Counted from the first letter of the stretch, positions 1 through 8,528 are shown. The stretch is DNA of 57,425 nucleotides from Thermotogae bacterium (GCA_013154295.1 JAADCS010000008.1:1-57425), one strand, 5' to 3'. A program made the numbers and translations. Notes: generated by a model not told the origin, from the sequence alone.

Positions 1-1
1 C

Positions 2-103
2 GATCCCGGAACCGGTGTGATGCGCCACGCCGATGCCGGATACGAGAAGGCCATAGAGTTCGCCAAGAGGATGGGGATAAAGATTCCGATGTTAAAACCC
101 TAA
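2..103 (+). CDS. hutU: Urocanate hydratase, C-terminal end (partial)
   Basis: The window opens inside this gene; only the last 33 codons before a TAA stop remain. They include [19 protein letters not shown], which matches the conserved C-terminus of urocanase (the RHADAGYE block near the NAD-binding region). Urocanase converts urocanate to imidazolonepropionate in histidine degradation. The gene converges on murG and the two stop codons overlap by a few bases. The family call rests on this short block only; whether the rest of the protein is intact cannot be seen. Confidence 0.8.
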   Translation, partial: DPGTGVMRHADAGYEKAIEFAKRMGIKIPMLKP

Positions 104-1089
104 ACCTGCGACAGGACGAGTTTAACTATCCGCCCGGCGGCATCGGGAACGAAGTAATGGTGGAGGCGTTTACGGTATAGAGCATCCTTAAAGAGGAGCA
201 GGCGCAGCTTATTTCTTACCTTTTCCAAGTCAGCTTCCTCTTGAAGGAGCATCTCGGCAGCCCCGAAGTTTACCACATCCAAAGCGTTGTGTATCTGGTG
301 CCCTCCAGCGTAGGGATAAGGTATAAAAAGAGGGGGAACCCCCATAAGGGCGATCTCCCCTATGCTACTCATTCCGGCCCTTGTTATCACGACATCTATA
401 GCAGAATAGAATGCCTCTATCTCCTCCAAAAAGTTAATAAACAGGTAGTTTTTACCTCGTCTGGCTTGCCCCCTCTTTCCAACCAAGGCGACCACAAAAT
501 ACTTCCCGGTCTCAGCTAACTCTTCGGCCAACGAGTTTAAAAAGAGTGATCCCTGACTACCTCCCATGATTCCTACGACTGGTAGTTCAGTGTGGATACC
601 TAAGCGTTCCATAGCCTCTTCTTTGGGTATGGGAATCAACGCCTTCCTTATAGGAATACCTACGAAAACTCCTTTCTTGTAAAAACGTACCGAATGTCTA
701 AAGGCGCACAGTACTCCCCGTGAGAAGGGTTCGAAGAAACGGTTAGCCTTTCCGGGCATGGCGTCCCCTTCAAAGAGATAGATATCCCTTCCAAGTAATA
801 CGGCGTTGAAGAGGGGGGGAAATATAGGGTATCCACCGAACGCTAAGAGGACGTCCGATCTCCACACCTCCGTAAAGGTTCTGAAGATACCGTCGGCTAT
901 AATAGGCAAGTTCTTTAACTTAAGCTCGGCAGCGTTGTATACGAACTTAGCCCTGTTTATGCCCATACGTACCTTCAACCCCCCCAGAATTAGATCCACA
1001 TCCGTATAGCTTTCCAGCGCTCTGTCCAATACTGCTAAAGCCGGGGATATATGCCCACCCGTACCCCCCGAAACAAGAAGGAGCCGCAA
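100..1089 (-). CDS. murG: UDP-GlcNAc:lipid I N-acetylglucosaminyltransferase MurG
   Basis: MurG adds GlcNAc to lipid I on the cytoplasmic face of the membrane to give lipid II, the last cytoplasmic step of peptidoglycan synthesis. The N-terminus has the family signature [13 protein letters not shown], and the C-terminal half has the GGSQGS loop and the RAGMSSIGE / PYPYAGGHQ sugar-nucleotide-binding blocks. At 329 residues it is slightly shorter than the usual 350-360. The start is TTG at 1089, 11 bp after the stop of the subtilase gene; no ATG precedes the GGTGG motif, so TTG is well supported. It is probably co-transcribed with the protease. Other mur genes are not adjacent; murF is 50 kb away. 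Confidence 0.93.
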   Translation of the reverse strand: MRLLLVSGGTGGHISPALAVLDRALESYTDVDLILGGLKVRMGINRAKFVYNAAELKLKNLPIIADGIFRTFTEVWRSDVLLAFGGYPIFPPLFNAVLLGRDIYLFEGDAMPGKANRFFEPFSRGVLCAFRHSVRFYKKGVFVGIPIRKALIPIPKEEAMERLGIHTELPVVGIMGGSQGSLFLNSLAEELAETGKYFVVALVGKRGQARRGKNYLFINFLEEIEAFYSAIDVVITRAGMSSIGEIALMGVPPLFIPYPYAGGHQIHNALDVVNFGAAEMLLQEEADLEKVRNKLRLLLFKDALYRKRLHHYFVPDAAGRIVKLVLSQV

Positions 1090-1100
1090 GACCCGGTAGT

Positions 1101-3359
1101 TTAAGGCAGCAGCACTTTCAAAACCTGCCTTCTACCATCCTCCCATCTTATCACAAAGAAGTATATTCCACCGGAGAGGTCCTTCAATGACACCTCGGAA
1201 TTAGCTTGGAGGTGTAGTTCCTTGATCCTACGGCCCGTAGGTGAGAATACGGCTACCTTGGCATCCGCTCCTTCGACCTGAAGTCTTCTACCGGTGATCT
1301 TTACCGACCCCTTCGCAATTCCTTCGGTCACGTTCAAAGAGGTATCCCTACCGACTATACATGTTCCCACACCACCGGAGACCACCAGCGCATAGGGTTG
1401 AGGTCCGTTGGGAACGTTATAACCTTTGACCTTTATAACGTACTCACCCCGACTGGAGTTCTTTATACGCACCAACTCCCACGTGTTAACTCTGTCGTGA
1501 GGTATGCTTCCATCGTTGGGGGTGAGGTTATCAGGGCCACTGGTTGGAGCGTTCCCTATGAACACTTCGGAAGAAGGTCCCTCCACCTTAAGATCTAGAT
1601 CGTTGACCAGGCAGGAGGAGGAGTTACAGTTCGTGCTAGCTGGATAATCGGTCCAGACGAGAACAATACGTGTCACCACGTGGGGGTTACATATTTCCAC
1701 CCGATAGATATGCTCCTCGCCTGTACTTATACCCGCCGTGTTATCCACGAACCATAGATGGGATTTACGAATATCTGAAGAGTCGGTCAAACTGGTCCAG
1801 TCGTCGTAGGGTGAAAGTTCCATAACGTTATCTAAAACAGGTATACCTGCCCCCTCGTTACCGTTGGGTACGGGGTTATCGGGACCGGGAGGAGAACCAT
1901 CGGTATCTCCATCACCGCTGGCAGGTACGGCGGAGGCCAGCATGGAAGCCTTTATCAAGGCAGCGGAAGGAGTATGGGGACCGCCAGGGGCATAACCGTC
2001 TTCGTAGTATTGACGAAGGAGCAGGGCCATTCCCGCTGCCGCAGGTGTGGCCATGGAGGTGCCGCTCATGACACTTATGCCACAGGAGGTGGTGTTGTCG
2101 GCCGAATAGGTGTAGTTTCCATGCACCAAGACATCAACGCTAAATCTTCCATCGGGATACTCCCCGTAGGCGCTCCAGGTCGTCTTCCAAGGTTGGGATC
2201 GATACATAGCAGCTACCGTTAGATCGTTTTTGGCTGAAGCAGGATCGGACGCAGCTCTTCTACATCCAGAGCTACAGCCCTGATCACCATGGTTACCGGC
2301 GGCAAAGACTACCAACATATCCGGGTTGTTCCACATGAAACGGTCTATGTCGCGGGAGACGGTATTGTAGTTGGAGGGAGAACACGTCCCGTAAGGTATA
2401 CAGATGTATCCCCAACTGTTAGTGTGGACACGCGCCCCCAAGGCATAAGCGTCGTTCAGAGTGGTGTAAAAGCTAGACGCACCGCCTAAGGGTTCTTGAG
2501 ATATGAGGCGGGCCTTGTATGCCATCCCCCTATATTGGAGGTTACTGGTTTGTTCATCGGTTCCACCTACGGCCGTTCCGGCTGTATGGGTACCATGCGC
2601 ACCGTTGGCAAATCCTCCCCCATCGTAGTCCATTAGCGCGATCACTTTAGATGATCCGTCTACAGTTCCGTTGAAAAAGCAGTGACTTGGATAGAGACCG
2701 TTATCGTTATGGCCTAAGATCTGACCTTCCCCGTGAATTCCAACCGACCAAATTATGGTGTCCGGGGAAGCAACTGCATCTACATCGGCGTATTGGTATA
2801 TCTGGTGCAAAAGAGCGTTCCGGTTGTTGAAAGCCATCTTGGGATACTGTGGCTCCACAACATACACAGCCGGATGACGTGCTATCTCTCGCATCTCCTC
2901 TGTGCTTAGATAGGTTTCGTGAAACGGTCCATCCTCACTCGTGGTCACTATCTCAATACCCATGTCTTTCAGTTTTTTCTCAACTTCGCCAAGGGCCTCC
3001 TTATCGTAGAGAAGGATCCTTACCTTATAACGACTTCCAGAACGTTCCGCACATGTTAAAACGGAGCTTAGATCGGGCGGAAGCTTATACTCCGGCAATA
3101 TGGGAGCGATACCCGAAACGAACTCACGATCGAGGATCTTAGGGAGCGCAGCCGAAGATGCCTTTACCACAAAGGCAAAGTGGGGTAGATAATCGTAGAA
3201 TCTTACACCTAATTTGGAGAGTTCCTCTTTCCATTGGGGAAGTATGGGACCGCGAAACTGCAATATGAAATATTCGCTCCTTTGAACCGCCTTCAAACTC
3301 TTACTTGCGGACAGAGGATGTCCGTTAAACCAGACGGTGGCAACGAAAACCTGCAGCAT
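1101..3359 (-). CDS. Secreted subtilisin-family (S8) serine protease with C-terminal sorting-like domain
   Basis: This 752-residue extracellular protease has a propeptide-like region (about 20-190), then an S8 catalytic domain. Visible catalytic elements are Asp219 (GHNDNGL), His255 (AHGTHTAGT), oxyanion Asn355 (AAGN) and Ser435 (SGTSMATPAAAG). A beta-rich domain of the KP-43 type follows (about 510-670, with VWTDYPAS and NDLDLKVEGP). The last 60 residues (SPTGRRIKEL, DLSGGIYFFVIR, ending in VLKVLLP) look like a Por-type/T9SS sorting domain. The N-terminus is only weakly signal-like. The start is ATG at 3359, 7 nt after a TAGAAT box. A palindrome lies just upstream. Substrate is unknown; scavenging of extracellular protein is the likely role. 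Confidence 0.92.
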   Translation of the reverse strand: MLQVFVATVWFNGHPLSASKSLKAVQRSEYFILQFRGPILPQWKEELSKLGVRFYDYLPHFAFVVKASSAALPKILDREFVSGIAPILPEYKLPPDLSSVLTCAERSGSRYKVRILLYDKEALGEVEKKLKDMGIEIVTTSEDGPFHETYLSTEEMREIARHPAVYVVEPQYPKMAFNNRNALLHQIYQYADVDAVASPDTIIWSVGIHGEGQILGHNDNGLYPSHCFFNGTVDGSSKVIALMDYDGGGFANGAHGTHTAGTAVGGTDEQTSNLQYRGMAYKARLISQEPLGGASSFYTTLNDAYALGARVHTNSWGYICIPYGTCSPSNYNTVSRDIDRFMWNNPDMLVVFAAGNHGDQGCSSGCRRAASDPASAKNDLTVAAMYRSQPWKTTWSAYGEYPDGRFSVDVLVHGNYTYSADNTTSCGISVMSGTSMATPAAAGMALLLRQYYEDGYAPGGPHTPSAALIKASMLASAVPASGDGDTDGSPPGPDNPVPNGNEGAGIPVLDNVMELSPYDDWTSLTDSSDIRKSHLWFVDNTAGISTGEEHIYRVEICNPHVVTRIVLVWTDYPASTNCNSSSCLVNDLDLKVEGPSSEVFIGNAPTSGPDNLTPNDGSIPHDRVNTWELVRIKNSSRGEYVIKVKGYNVPNGPQPYALVVSGGVGTCIVGRDTSLNVTEGIAKGSVKITGRRLQVEGADAKVAVFSPTGRRIKELHLQANSEVSLKDLSGGIYFFVIRWEDGRRQVLKVLLP

Positions 3360-3366
3360 CGTTAGT

Positions 3367-3372
3367 ATTCTA
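3367..3372 (-). promoter_or_regulatory. -10 element (TAGAAT) of the protease gene
   Basis: TAGAAT on the minus strand ends 7 nt before the ATG at 3359, predicting a leaderless transcript. A possible -35 TTCACC (3391-3396) lies 18 bp upstream, inside the palindrome at 3383-3397. Confidence 0.6.
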
Positions 3373-3382
3373 AAGGTGTTTT

Positions 3383-3397
3383 ATTCACACGGTGAAT
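3383..3397. promoter_or_regulatory. Perfect palindrome upstream of the protease, possible operator
   Basis: ATTCAC-ACG-GTGAAT is a perfect inverted repeat with a 3-bp spacer, in the 44-bp gap between rrf2 and the protease gene. It overlaps the expected -35 region of the protease promoter. The adjacent Rrf2-family gene makes a local regulator plausible, but binding is inference. Confidence 0.4.
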
Positions 3398-3403
3398 TGG
3401 ATT

Positions 3404-3838
3404 TCAGACAGCTTTAGCTCTTTCTCGTAGAAGATTTTCTTGGATTATGTGAGCTATCGTGATCTCTGAAAGAATTTCTTCAATGCGCGGCTGTAGACGA
3501 TTCCAAACGCTTCTAAGAACGCAGTCGGAGACCGAGAATGTACAACCCTTCTGTTCCCCCGGAATCAGGCATTTGGCGAGGCCATACTTACCTTCAATTG
3601 CCTCTATAACATTAAGTATGCTTATACTTTCGGGGGGAACGGCCAAAGTGTATCCACCTTTTTTGCCCCGTGTACTTTTTATCATACCCGCCCGCCTCAA
3701 CTTTATAAGGAGCTGTTCCAAAAAGTTCGGGGGTATCCTCTCCAATGAACTGATTTGGGGGACGCTTATAGGTTCCTCGTTCATGCCCACTCTCGCCAAC
3801 GCCTTGATGGCGTACTCAACCCTTAAAGTAAATCTCAA
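3404..3838 (-). CDS. Rrf2-family transcriptional regulator, IscR-like cysteines
   Basis: This small regulator (about 144 residues) has the N-terminal winged-helix layout of Rrf2 proteins (RFTLRVEYAIKAL, then PPNFLEQLLIKLRRAG and STRGKKGGYTLA). The wing is followed by three cysteines in AKC-x8-C-x6-C, similar to the Fe-S ligands of IscR. It is therefore probably a redox or Fe-S sensing regulator. There are two tandem TTG codons at 3841 and 3838; the second gives the usual family start (MRFTLR). Both lie 2-5 nt after the 3' end of tRNA-Cys, with no room for an independent promoter or a Shine-Dalgarno site, so the mRNA must come from the tRNA transcript. Confidence 0.85.
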   Translation of the reverse strand: MRFTLRVEYAIKALARVGMNEEPISVPQISSLERIPPNFLEQLLIKLRRAGMIKSTRGKKGGYTLAVPPESISILNVIEAIEGKYGLAKCLIPGEQKGCTFSVSDCVLRSVWNRLQPRIEEILSEITIAHIIQENLLRERAKAV

Positions 3839-3843
3839 CAAGG

Positions 3844-3917
3844 AGGTGGCGCCGGGATTCGAACCCGGGAATAGCGGATTTGCAATCCGCCGCCTTAGTC
3901 CGCTTGGCTACGCCACC
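3844..3917 (-). tRNA. tRNA-Cys (anticodon GCA)
   Basis: A full cloverleaf is visible. The acceptor stem pairs GGTGGCG with CGCCACC, the anticodon stem GCGGA/TCCGC encloses loop TTGCAAA (anticodon GCA), and the T arm has GGTTCGAAT. The discriminator base is U, as expected for Cys. CCA is not encoded. It is followed directly by the rrf2 start. Confidence 0.95.
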
Positions 3918-3928
3918 CTGAAGATTTT

Positions 3929-3980
3929 ATTATAGAGTCGTCGGATACGCTGTTGCAAGTAAAAATTACGACCTTACAAT
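3929..3980. promoter_or_regulatory. Divergent promoter pair sharing one palindromic -35 (TTGCAA)
   Basis: TTGCAA at 3953-3958 is self-complementary. On the plus strand it is followed after 16 bp by TACAAT (3975-3980), 8 nt before the rseP GTG. On the minus strand it is followed after 18 bp by TATAAT (3929-3934), 11 nt before tRNA-Cys. One -35 sequence could therefore serve both directions. Confidence 0.65.
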
Positions 3981-3988
3981 AGGCGACC

Positions 3989-5254
3989 GTGTTTGAAGGT
4001 CTCCTATCACTGGTGGCTATCCTGTTTGGATTTGGGCTTCTCATAGTCTGGCACGAGTTGGGTCACCTTTTGGCAGCCCTATCCGTAGGCGTTAAAGTGG
4101 AGGTTTTCTCAATCGGTTTCGGTAGAAGGTTGTTTGGATTTCGTTGGAGGGGTATAGACGTCAGAATTTCGGCTATACCCTTCGGAGGATACGTCAGGTT
4201 CGCTGATGAGGGCAATGCGGGGATACCCCTTGAGTTTTTCTCACGTCCTCTCTGGCAGAGAATCTGGGTGGTGGTGGCTGGTCCTCTTTTCTCCTTTATT
4301 TTAGGTCCCATCCTCATCGCCTTGGCCTTGGGCATCTCCGGACGGTTGAGTGTCATGACCACACGTATATGGCGTTCCCATGTGGTGGAGTTTAAGGATA
4401 TGGATTCGGTCTTGACGCTAAACGGTGAGTTTCTAAGGAGTGGGGAGAGATTTTTGAACCTTATAGGTAGGGAGGGTAAGAAAGATGTAGAGCTTTTGCG
4501 CGGTAACCGTCGCTTAAGCTTCGTCATAACGAGAAGGATCCCCCCCGAAAGTTTGGAGATGAGAATACCGCCCGTCGTGGGAGAGGTTCGGAAGGGGTGG
4601 CCGGCGGAGAGTGCCGGTTTGAGGGTGGGTGATACGATACTTGCTGTAGATAGCCTGCGAATATTCACCTGGCAGCAGTTGGTAGAATACGTTAAGGATA
4701 AGAAAGACGGAAGTGAGGTCCTCTTGGTGGTTAAAAGAGGAAAAGACACCCTCCGGATTCAGGTTAAAGTCCGGAGGGAAGGGGACAGGGGGTTTATAGG
4801 CGTAACCGCTGCGTACCGTACTTACCCCATGTCACCTGTAGAGATTCTCAAGGAAACTGGTCGTTTGACGTTTAAATTTTCGGTTCTACTCTTTGATGCT
4901 CTAAAGAAGGTCGTGAAGAGGGAGGCTAAGGTTGAGGAGACCATAGGAGGACCTATCACTATAGGGGCAGCTATGGCGGTCAGCGCTCAACAAGGGCTTG
5001 ATCGTTACCTCCTACTTTTGGCCGTTATTACTCTACAGCTTGCCGTTATAAATCTGTTCCCTATACCAGGTCTTGACGGGGGACATATACTTCTATTTTT
5101 GGTGGATGAGATATACTACCGGATAAGGAAACGTCGCATTCCCATGCGGGCGTACTTCTGGATCATGATGGTAGGTTTCAGTCTACTCGTGACCTTGGCG
5201 ATCCTGGTTCTTGGTCTTGATGTTTTCAGACTTATGACAGGTAAGCTCAGATGA
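3989..5254 (+). CDS. rseP: RseP/site-2 intramembrane zinc metalloprotease
   Basis: This is a membrane protease that cleaves within the bilayer, typically on anti-sigma factors and leftover signal peptides. The zinc motif HELGH is at residues 22-26 in the first membrane segment, and the third ligand motif NLFPIPGLDGG is near residue 360. A PDZ domain (about 185-270, VVGEVRKGWPAESAGLRVGDTI) lies between them. Its 421 residues fit a single-PDZ RseP. The start is GTG at 3989, 8 nt after a TACAAT -10 box, so the mRNA is predicted to be leaderless. In many genomes rseP sits with dxr and bamA; here it stands alone. Confidence 0.93.
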   Translation: MFEGLLSLVAILFGFGLLIVWHELGHLLAALSVGVKVEVFSIGFGRRLFGFRWRGIDVRISAIPFGGYVRFADEGNAGIPLEFFSRPLWQRIWVVVAGPLFSFILGPILIALALGISGRLSVMTTRIWRSHVVEFKDMDSVLTLNGEFLRSGERFLNLIGREGKKDVELLRGNRRLSFVITRRIPPESLEMRIPPVVGEVRKGWPAESAGLRVGDTILAVDSLRIFTWQQLVEYVKDKKDGSEVLLVVKRGKDTLRIQVKVRREGDRGFIGVTAAYRTYPMSPVEILKETGRLTFKFSVLLFDALKKVVKREAKVEETIGGPITIGAAMAVSAQQGLDRYLLLLAVITLQLAVINLFPIPGLDGGHILLFLVDEIYYRIRKRRIPMRAYFWIMMVGFSLLVTLAILVLGLDVFRLMTGKLR

Positions 5255-5423
5255 TGGGGACCGTACAAGGCGTTCTAACGATGGAAAAATAAATTGGCGT
5301 GATACTGCCAAACCGAAGAAAAGGCCACAACGGAACAGCGATACTACAGTTCGTACTCATCTTGGATGTTTCCGCAAAGGAAAGCATACCGTTATCACGT
5401 TCAGATATTTAGTCTTTCAGGTC
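5255..5423. other. Non-coding gap between rseP and nuoN
   Basis: I see no credible gene, terminator or RNA here. One small hairpin (TTTCC-GCAAA-GGAAA) lies near 5369-5383 but no T-run follows it. The gap ends in the nuoN promoter. Confidence 0.4.
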
Positions 5424-5429
5424 TATAAT
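5424..5429 (+). promoter_or_regulatory. -10 element (TATAAT) of nuoN
   Basis: TATAAT ends 9 nt before the nuoN ATG, so little or no 5' untranslated leader is expected. The intervening CCTCC is anti-Shine-Dalgarno-like, so no ribosome binding site is present. Confidence 0.65.
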
Positions 5430-5438
5430 AACCTCCTC

Positions 5439-6842
5439 ATGGAGATGGCAAAGAGCCTTTTTCTCATTGGTCCAGAGCTTACGATAGCGGTAGGTATCCT
5501 GTTGGTCCTCCTGCTCGATGTGGTAATACGAAAGGAGAAATGGATATTAAGTCTGATCTCTCTGTTTTTTATAGGTGTTGCCGGGATTCTCACCTTTGCA
5601 ACCTTAAGGGTATCAGGTGAGGCATTCGGCATGCTGTTGGTTTCCCCTTTGGGCAGGACTTTTGACTTGATAATCCTTTTGGGGGCAGCACTTACAACCC
5701 TTTTGGCTTGGGATAAAAAGGGGGAACATAACTTCCTGTTACTCTCGGCCGTTCTCGGGGCGATGGTTCTTGTAAAGTCCATACACTTTATCTCGTTCAT
5801 TTTGGCCTTGGAACTTTTCTCCTTCGCTGTAATAGGTCAGATAGCCTTAGAAGGTGATCGTTTTGCAACCGAGGCGGCCTTAAAGTTCTTTATACTATCG
5901 GTTTTAGCGTCAACTTTCCTGGTCATGGGAGCGGCTTTCCTCTACATGATCTACGGTAGCTTTTACTTCCCCATAGCGTATCTTAGCGACGTGTTCGAGC
6001 TTAAATCTCTAAGCTCCTCACTTCTTTTCATCTTAGGTTTCGTTTTCATTCTCGTGGGTATGGGCTTCAAACTCTCCGCCGTGCCCTTCCATTTTTGGAC
6101 TCCGGAAGTCTTTAGAGGGGCGCACTCCTCGGTTGCCGGTTTTGTGGCCACTGTATCCAAAGCGTCGGCCTTCGGGTTTCTGATAAACCTGCTATGGATA
6201 ACCTTCGGTAGGCAGGTTGCTTTGTGGAGTGATCTTCTACTCTGGATAGGTGCTATAACTATGTTGGTGGGTAATCTGGCTGCGTTGGGAGAGAGAGATA
6301 TAAAGCGCATGCTGGGGTACTCCACCATAGCCCATGCCGGTTATATCCTCACAGCCATAGGGGTTGGTACCAATTTTGGCGTGGGTTCGGCTCTCTTTTA
6401 CCTTTTCATTTATACCTTGATGACCTTGGGTGCCTTTGCTGTGGTCAATTCTGTAGGTGAAAGGAGGAGCGACCTATCCTACTATAGAGGGCTTTTGCGC
6501 ACTAACCCCTTCCAAACCGTTCTGTTGGTGATCTTCTTCGTATCTTTGGCTGGCATACCTCCCACGGCAGGGTTTGTCGGCAAGTTCTATCTTTTCTCCT
6601 CCGTTCTACAGGCTGGAGAAGTTGGATTCGTGGTTTGGGCTTTGATAAATGGTGTTATCTCGGCTTACTACTATATGAGACCTGTGTTCTACGCTCTGGG
6701 ATTTGAACCTGAACATGTCTTTGAGGCTAAATTACGACCAGCCCTCTTCTTGGTTATGATCGTTGGTCTTGTGGGAGTATTTTACTTCGGTCTCGCTCCG
6801 AGTGGTCTTCTGGAGTTTGCCAGATCGGTCGTAGGGTATTGA
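5439..6842 (+). CDS. nuoN: NADH-quinone oxidoreductase subunit N (proton-pumping antiporter-like)
   Basis: NuoN is one of three antiporter-like membrane subunits of respiratory complex I. The 467-residue protein is a chain of about 14 hydrophobic helices and carries family blocks such as KLSAVPFHFWTPEVFRGA (the PFHxWxPDVY region) and GERDIKRMLGYSTIAHAGY. It ends TGATG, with the stop overlapping the ATG of the GGGP synthase gene, so the two are translationally coupled. Complex I genes usually form one operon; here nuoN, nuoA and nuoE are at three separate loci. Confidence 0.93.
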   Translation: MEMAKSLFLIGPELTIAVGILLVLLLDVVIRKEKWILSLISLFFIGVAGILTFATLRVSGEAFGMLLVSPLGRTFDLIILLGAALTTLLAWDKKGEHNFLLLSAVLGAMVLVKSIHFISFILALELFSFAVIGQIALEGDRFATEAALKFFILSVLASTFLVMGAAFLYMIYGSFYFPIAYLSDVFELKSLSSSLLFILGFVFILVGMGFKLSAVPFHFWTPEVFRGAHSSVAGFVATVSKASAFGFLINLLWITFGRQVALWSDLLLWIGAITMLVGNLAALGERDIKRMLGYSTIAHAGYILTAIGVGTNFGVGSALFYLFIYTLMTLGAFAVVNSVGERRSDLSYYRGLLRTNPFQTVLLVIFFVSLAGIPPTAGFVGKFYLFSSVLQAGEVGFVVWALINGVISAYYYMRPVFYALGFEPEHVFEAKLRPALFLVMIVGLVGVFYFGLAPSGLLEFARSVVGY

Positions 6843-7525
6843 TGTGGCCTTTTGAGGGGAAGGGAGTTTGGCTCCTATACGACCCCGACCGCCTCTCACC
6901 GGAGGATTTTATGGAGAGGTTGGAGAGATTCCGTGAAACTTTACGACCTTCGGCCGTGCTGGTAGGTACCAGCTTCCTTGAGGGGAACATATGCGAGAGG
7001 GTGAGGATTCTTAAGGGCACGACCGACCTTCCGGTTATCTTATTTCCGGGTTCCCACTACCAGCTCTGTCCCTTTTACGATTACGTTCTCTTTCTGTCGT
7101 TGCTTTCAGGTAGAAACCCGGAGTATCTGATCGGTGAGCATGTTAAGGCAGCTCCGCAGATAAAGCGCTTGGGCCTTAAGGTGATACCGGTGGCATACCT
7201 ACTCATAGATGGTGGCACCTACACCGCCACAGAGTTTGTCAGTAACACCAAACCTATACCGAGAGATAAGCCGGAGTTAATTCTGGCCCACGTTTTAGCG
7301 GCCAGGTATTTGGGGTTTGCCGCCGTGTATCTTGAGGCTGGTTCCGGAGCCGTTTTGAGCGTTCCAACGGATACGGTGACCAAAGTAAAGGAGGAAGTAG
7401 GGCTACCTGTCATAGTGGGTGGTGGCATAAGGAGCCTCCAGGAGGTGGATGAGTATCATGGGGCCGGTGCAGACGTGGTGGTGATAGGTACGGCCGTAGA
7501 GGATGGCAATCTAAAGGGTACATGA
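6842..7525 (+). CDS. Geranylgeranylglyceryl phosphate synthase family protein (GGGPS/PcrB-like)
   Basis: GGGPS joins glycerol-1-phosphate to a polyprenyl diphosphate and starts ether-lipid synthesis in Archaea; some bacteria have homologues. This 227-residue TIM barrel shows the family blocks VILFPGSHYQL, LLSGRNPEYLIGEH, PVAYLLIDGGTYTATEFVSNTKPIP, YLEAGSGA, and the phosphate-binding VGGGIRS and VIGTAVE ends. The block order resembles group II GGGPS of Archaea and Bacteroidetes-type bacteria. The ATG at 6842 overlaps the nuoN stop (TGATG). Product chain length cannot be judged from sequence. A role in making isoprenoid ether lipids is inference; no G1P dehydrogenase is in the window. Confidence 0.88.
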   Translation: MWPFEGKGVWLLYDPDRLSPEDFMERLERFRETLRPSAVLVGTSFLEGNICERVRILKGTTDLPVILFPGSHYQLCPFYDYVLFLSLLSGRNPEYLIGEHVKAAPQIKRLGLKVIPVAYLLIDGGTYTATEFVSNTKPIPRDKPELILAHVLAARYLGFAAVYLEAGSGAVLSVPTDTVTKVKEEVGLPVIVGGGIRSLQEVDEYHGAGADVVVIGTAVEDGNLKGT

Positions 7526-7533
7526 TACATCGG

Positions 7534-7539
7534 TATAAT
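7534..7539 (+). promoter_or_regulatory. -10 element (TATAAT) of trxB
   Basis: TATAAT ends 8 nt before the ATG at 7548. This spacing decides the start: the upstream in-frame TTG at 7539 lies inside the box and is not used. Confidence 0.65.
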
Positions 7540-7547
7540 TGACGCTT

Positions 7548-8528
7548 ATGTTGGAGTTCAACCTTGAGGATATAGCCGGTACTTCCGAGGTGGAAAGTGA
7601 ATGGGATGTGGCGATAGTAGGAGGTGGGCCTGCGGGTTTAACGGCGGCTCTCTATTCTGGCAGATCCATGCGAAAGACTATCATCTTCGAAAAGTTAGCT
7701 GTAGGTGGCCAGATCTCCGTTACGGATGAGGTTGATAACTACCCTGGTATAGAGAGAATCAAGGGGCCAGAGTTGGCCAGGCTTATGGAAAAACACGCCA
7801 AGAGATTCGGTGCCAAGATCGTTTTCGCCGAGGTTCTAAAGATACGCAAGGAAGAAGGCGGAAAGTTTACACTTGAAACCACAGAAGGTGCATTCAAGGC
7901 CAAAGCGGTCATATGGGCTACGGGTGCCGAACCGAGGAAGTTGGGAGTCCCTGGTGAGAAGGAATTCACCGGTAGGGGTGTCTCTTACTGTGCCGTGTGT
8001 GACGGTCCCTTCTTCAAGGGCAAACCTGTCGCCGTGATAGGTGGTGGTGACTCCGCCTTCACCGAGGCTCTTTACCTCGCGGGTATAGCGGGCAAGGTTT
8101 ATCTCATACACCGCCGGGAACAGTTTAGAGCGCAGAGGATATACGTGGAGCAGCTGAAAAGCAAACCCAACGTTGAGTTCCTTTTGAATAAGGTGGTGGT
8201 TGAATTCGTTGGGGATAAGATGCTCAAGGGGCTACGTTTGGTGGACACTAAAACCGGGGAAGAGAGTTTCTTGGAGGTGAGCGCGGCTTTCGTGTATATC
8301 GGCCTCAGGCCCGTAAACGAGGTCATCCAAGATCTTGTAGATCTGGATGAGAGGGGGTTTGCTTTGGTGGGTGAGGATACTAAAACCAAGACACCGGGCC
8401 TGTTCGTGGCTGGGGATGGTCGTGTGAAGTTTCTAAGGCAGGTGGTCACAGCTGTGGCGGATGGGGCCGTGGCCGCCATGATGGCCGACGAGTATATAAG
8501 AGAAGTTGAAAGCGAAGGGCAACCTTAA
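7548..8528 (+). CDS. trxB: Thioredoxin reductase (TrxB-like flavoprotein)
   Basis: This is a 326-residue low-molecular-weight thioredoxin-disulfide reductase. The FAD Rossmann motif GGGPAGLTAALY is near residue 25. The redox-active CAVC (SYCAVCDGPFF) is in the middle, followed by the pyridine-nucleotide motif VIGGGDSAFTEALYLA and the C-terminal FAD motif GLFVAGD. It transfers electrons from NAD(P)H to thioredoxin in the cytoplasm. The N-terminus has about 18 extra residues before the flavin fold. Its TAA stop forms the first three bases of the -10 box of trpS. Confidence 0.92.
   Translation: MLEFNLEDIAGTSEVESEWDVAIVGGGPAGLTAALYSGRSMRKTIIFEKLAVGGQISVTDEVDNYPGIERIKGPELARLMEKHAKRFGAKIVFAEVLKIRKEEGGKFTLETTEGAFKAKAVIWATGAEPRKLGVPGEKEFTGRGVSYCAVCDGPFFKGKPVAVIGGGDSAFTEALYLAGIAGKVYLIHRREQFRAQRIYVEQLKSKPNVEFLLNKVVVEFVGDKMLKGLRLVDTKTGEESFLEVSAAFVYIGLRPVNEVIQDLVDLDERGFALVGEDTKTKTPGLFVAGDGRVKFLRQVVTAVADGAVAAMMADEYIREVESEGQP

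Noticed and set aside
5255-5423. Third copy of the TnpB-like remnant between rseP and nuoN
   Set aside because: Only short chance matches (AAACCGAAG, TTCGTACT) are shared; the 39-bp core is absent.
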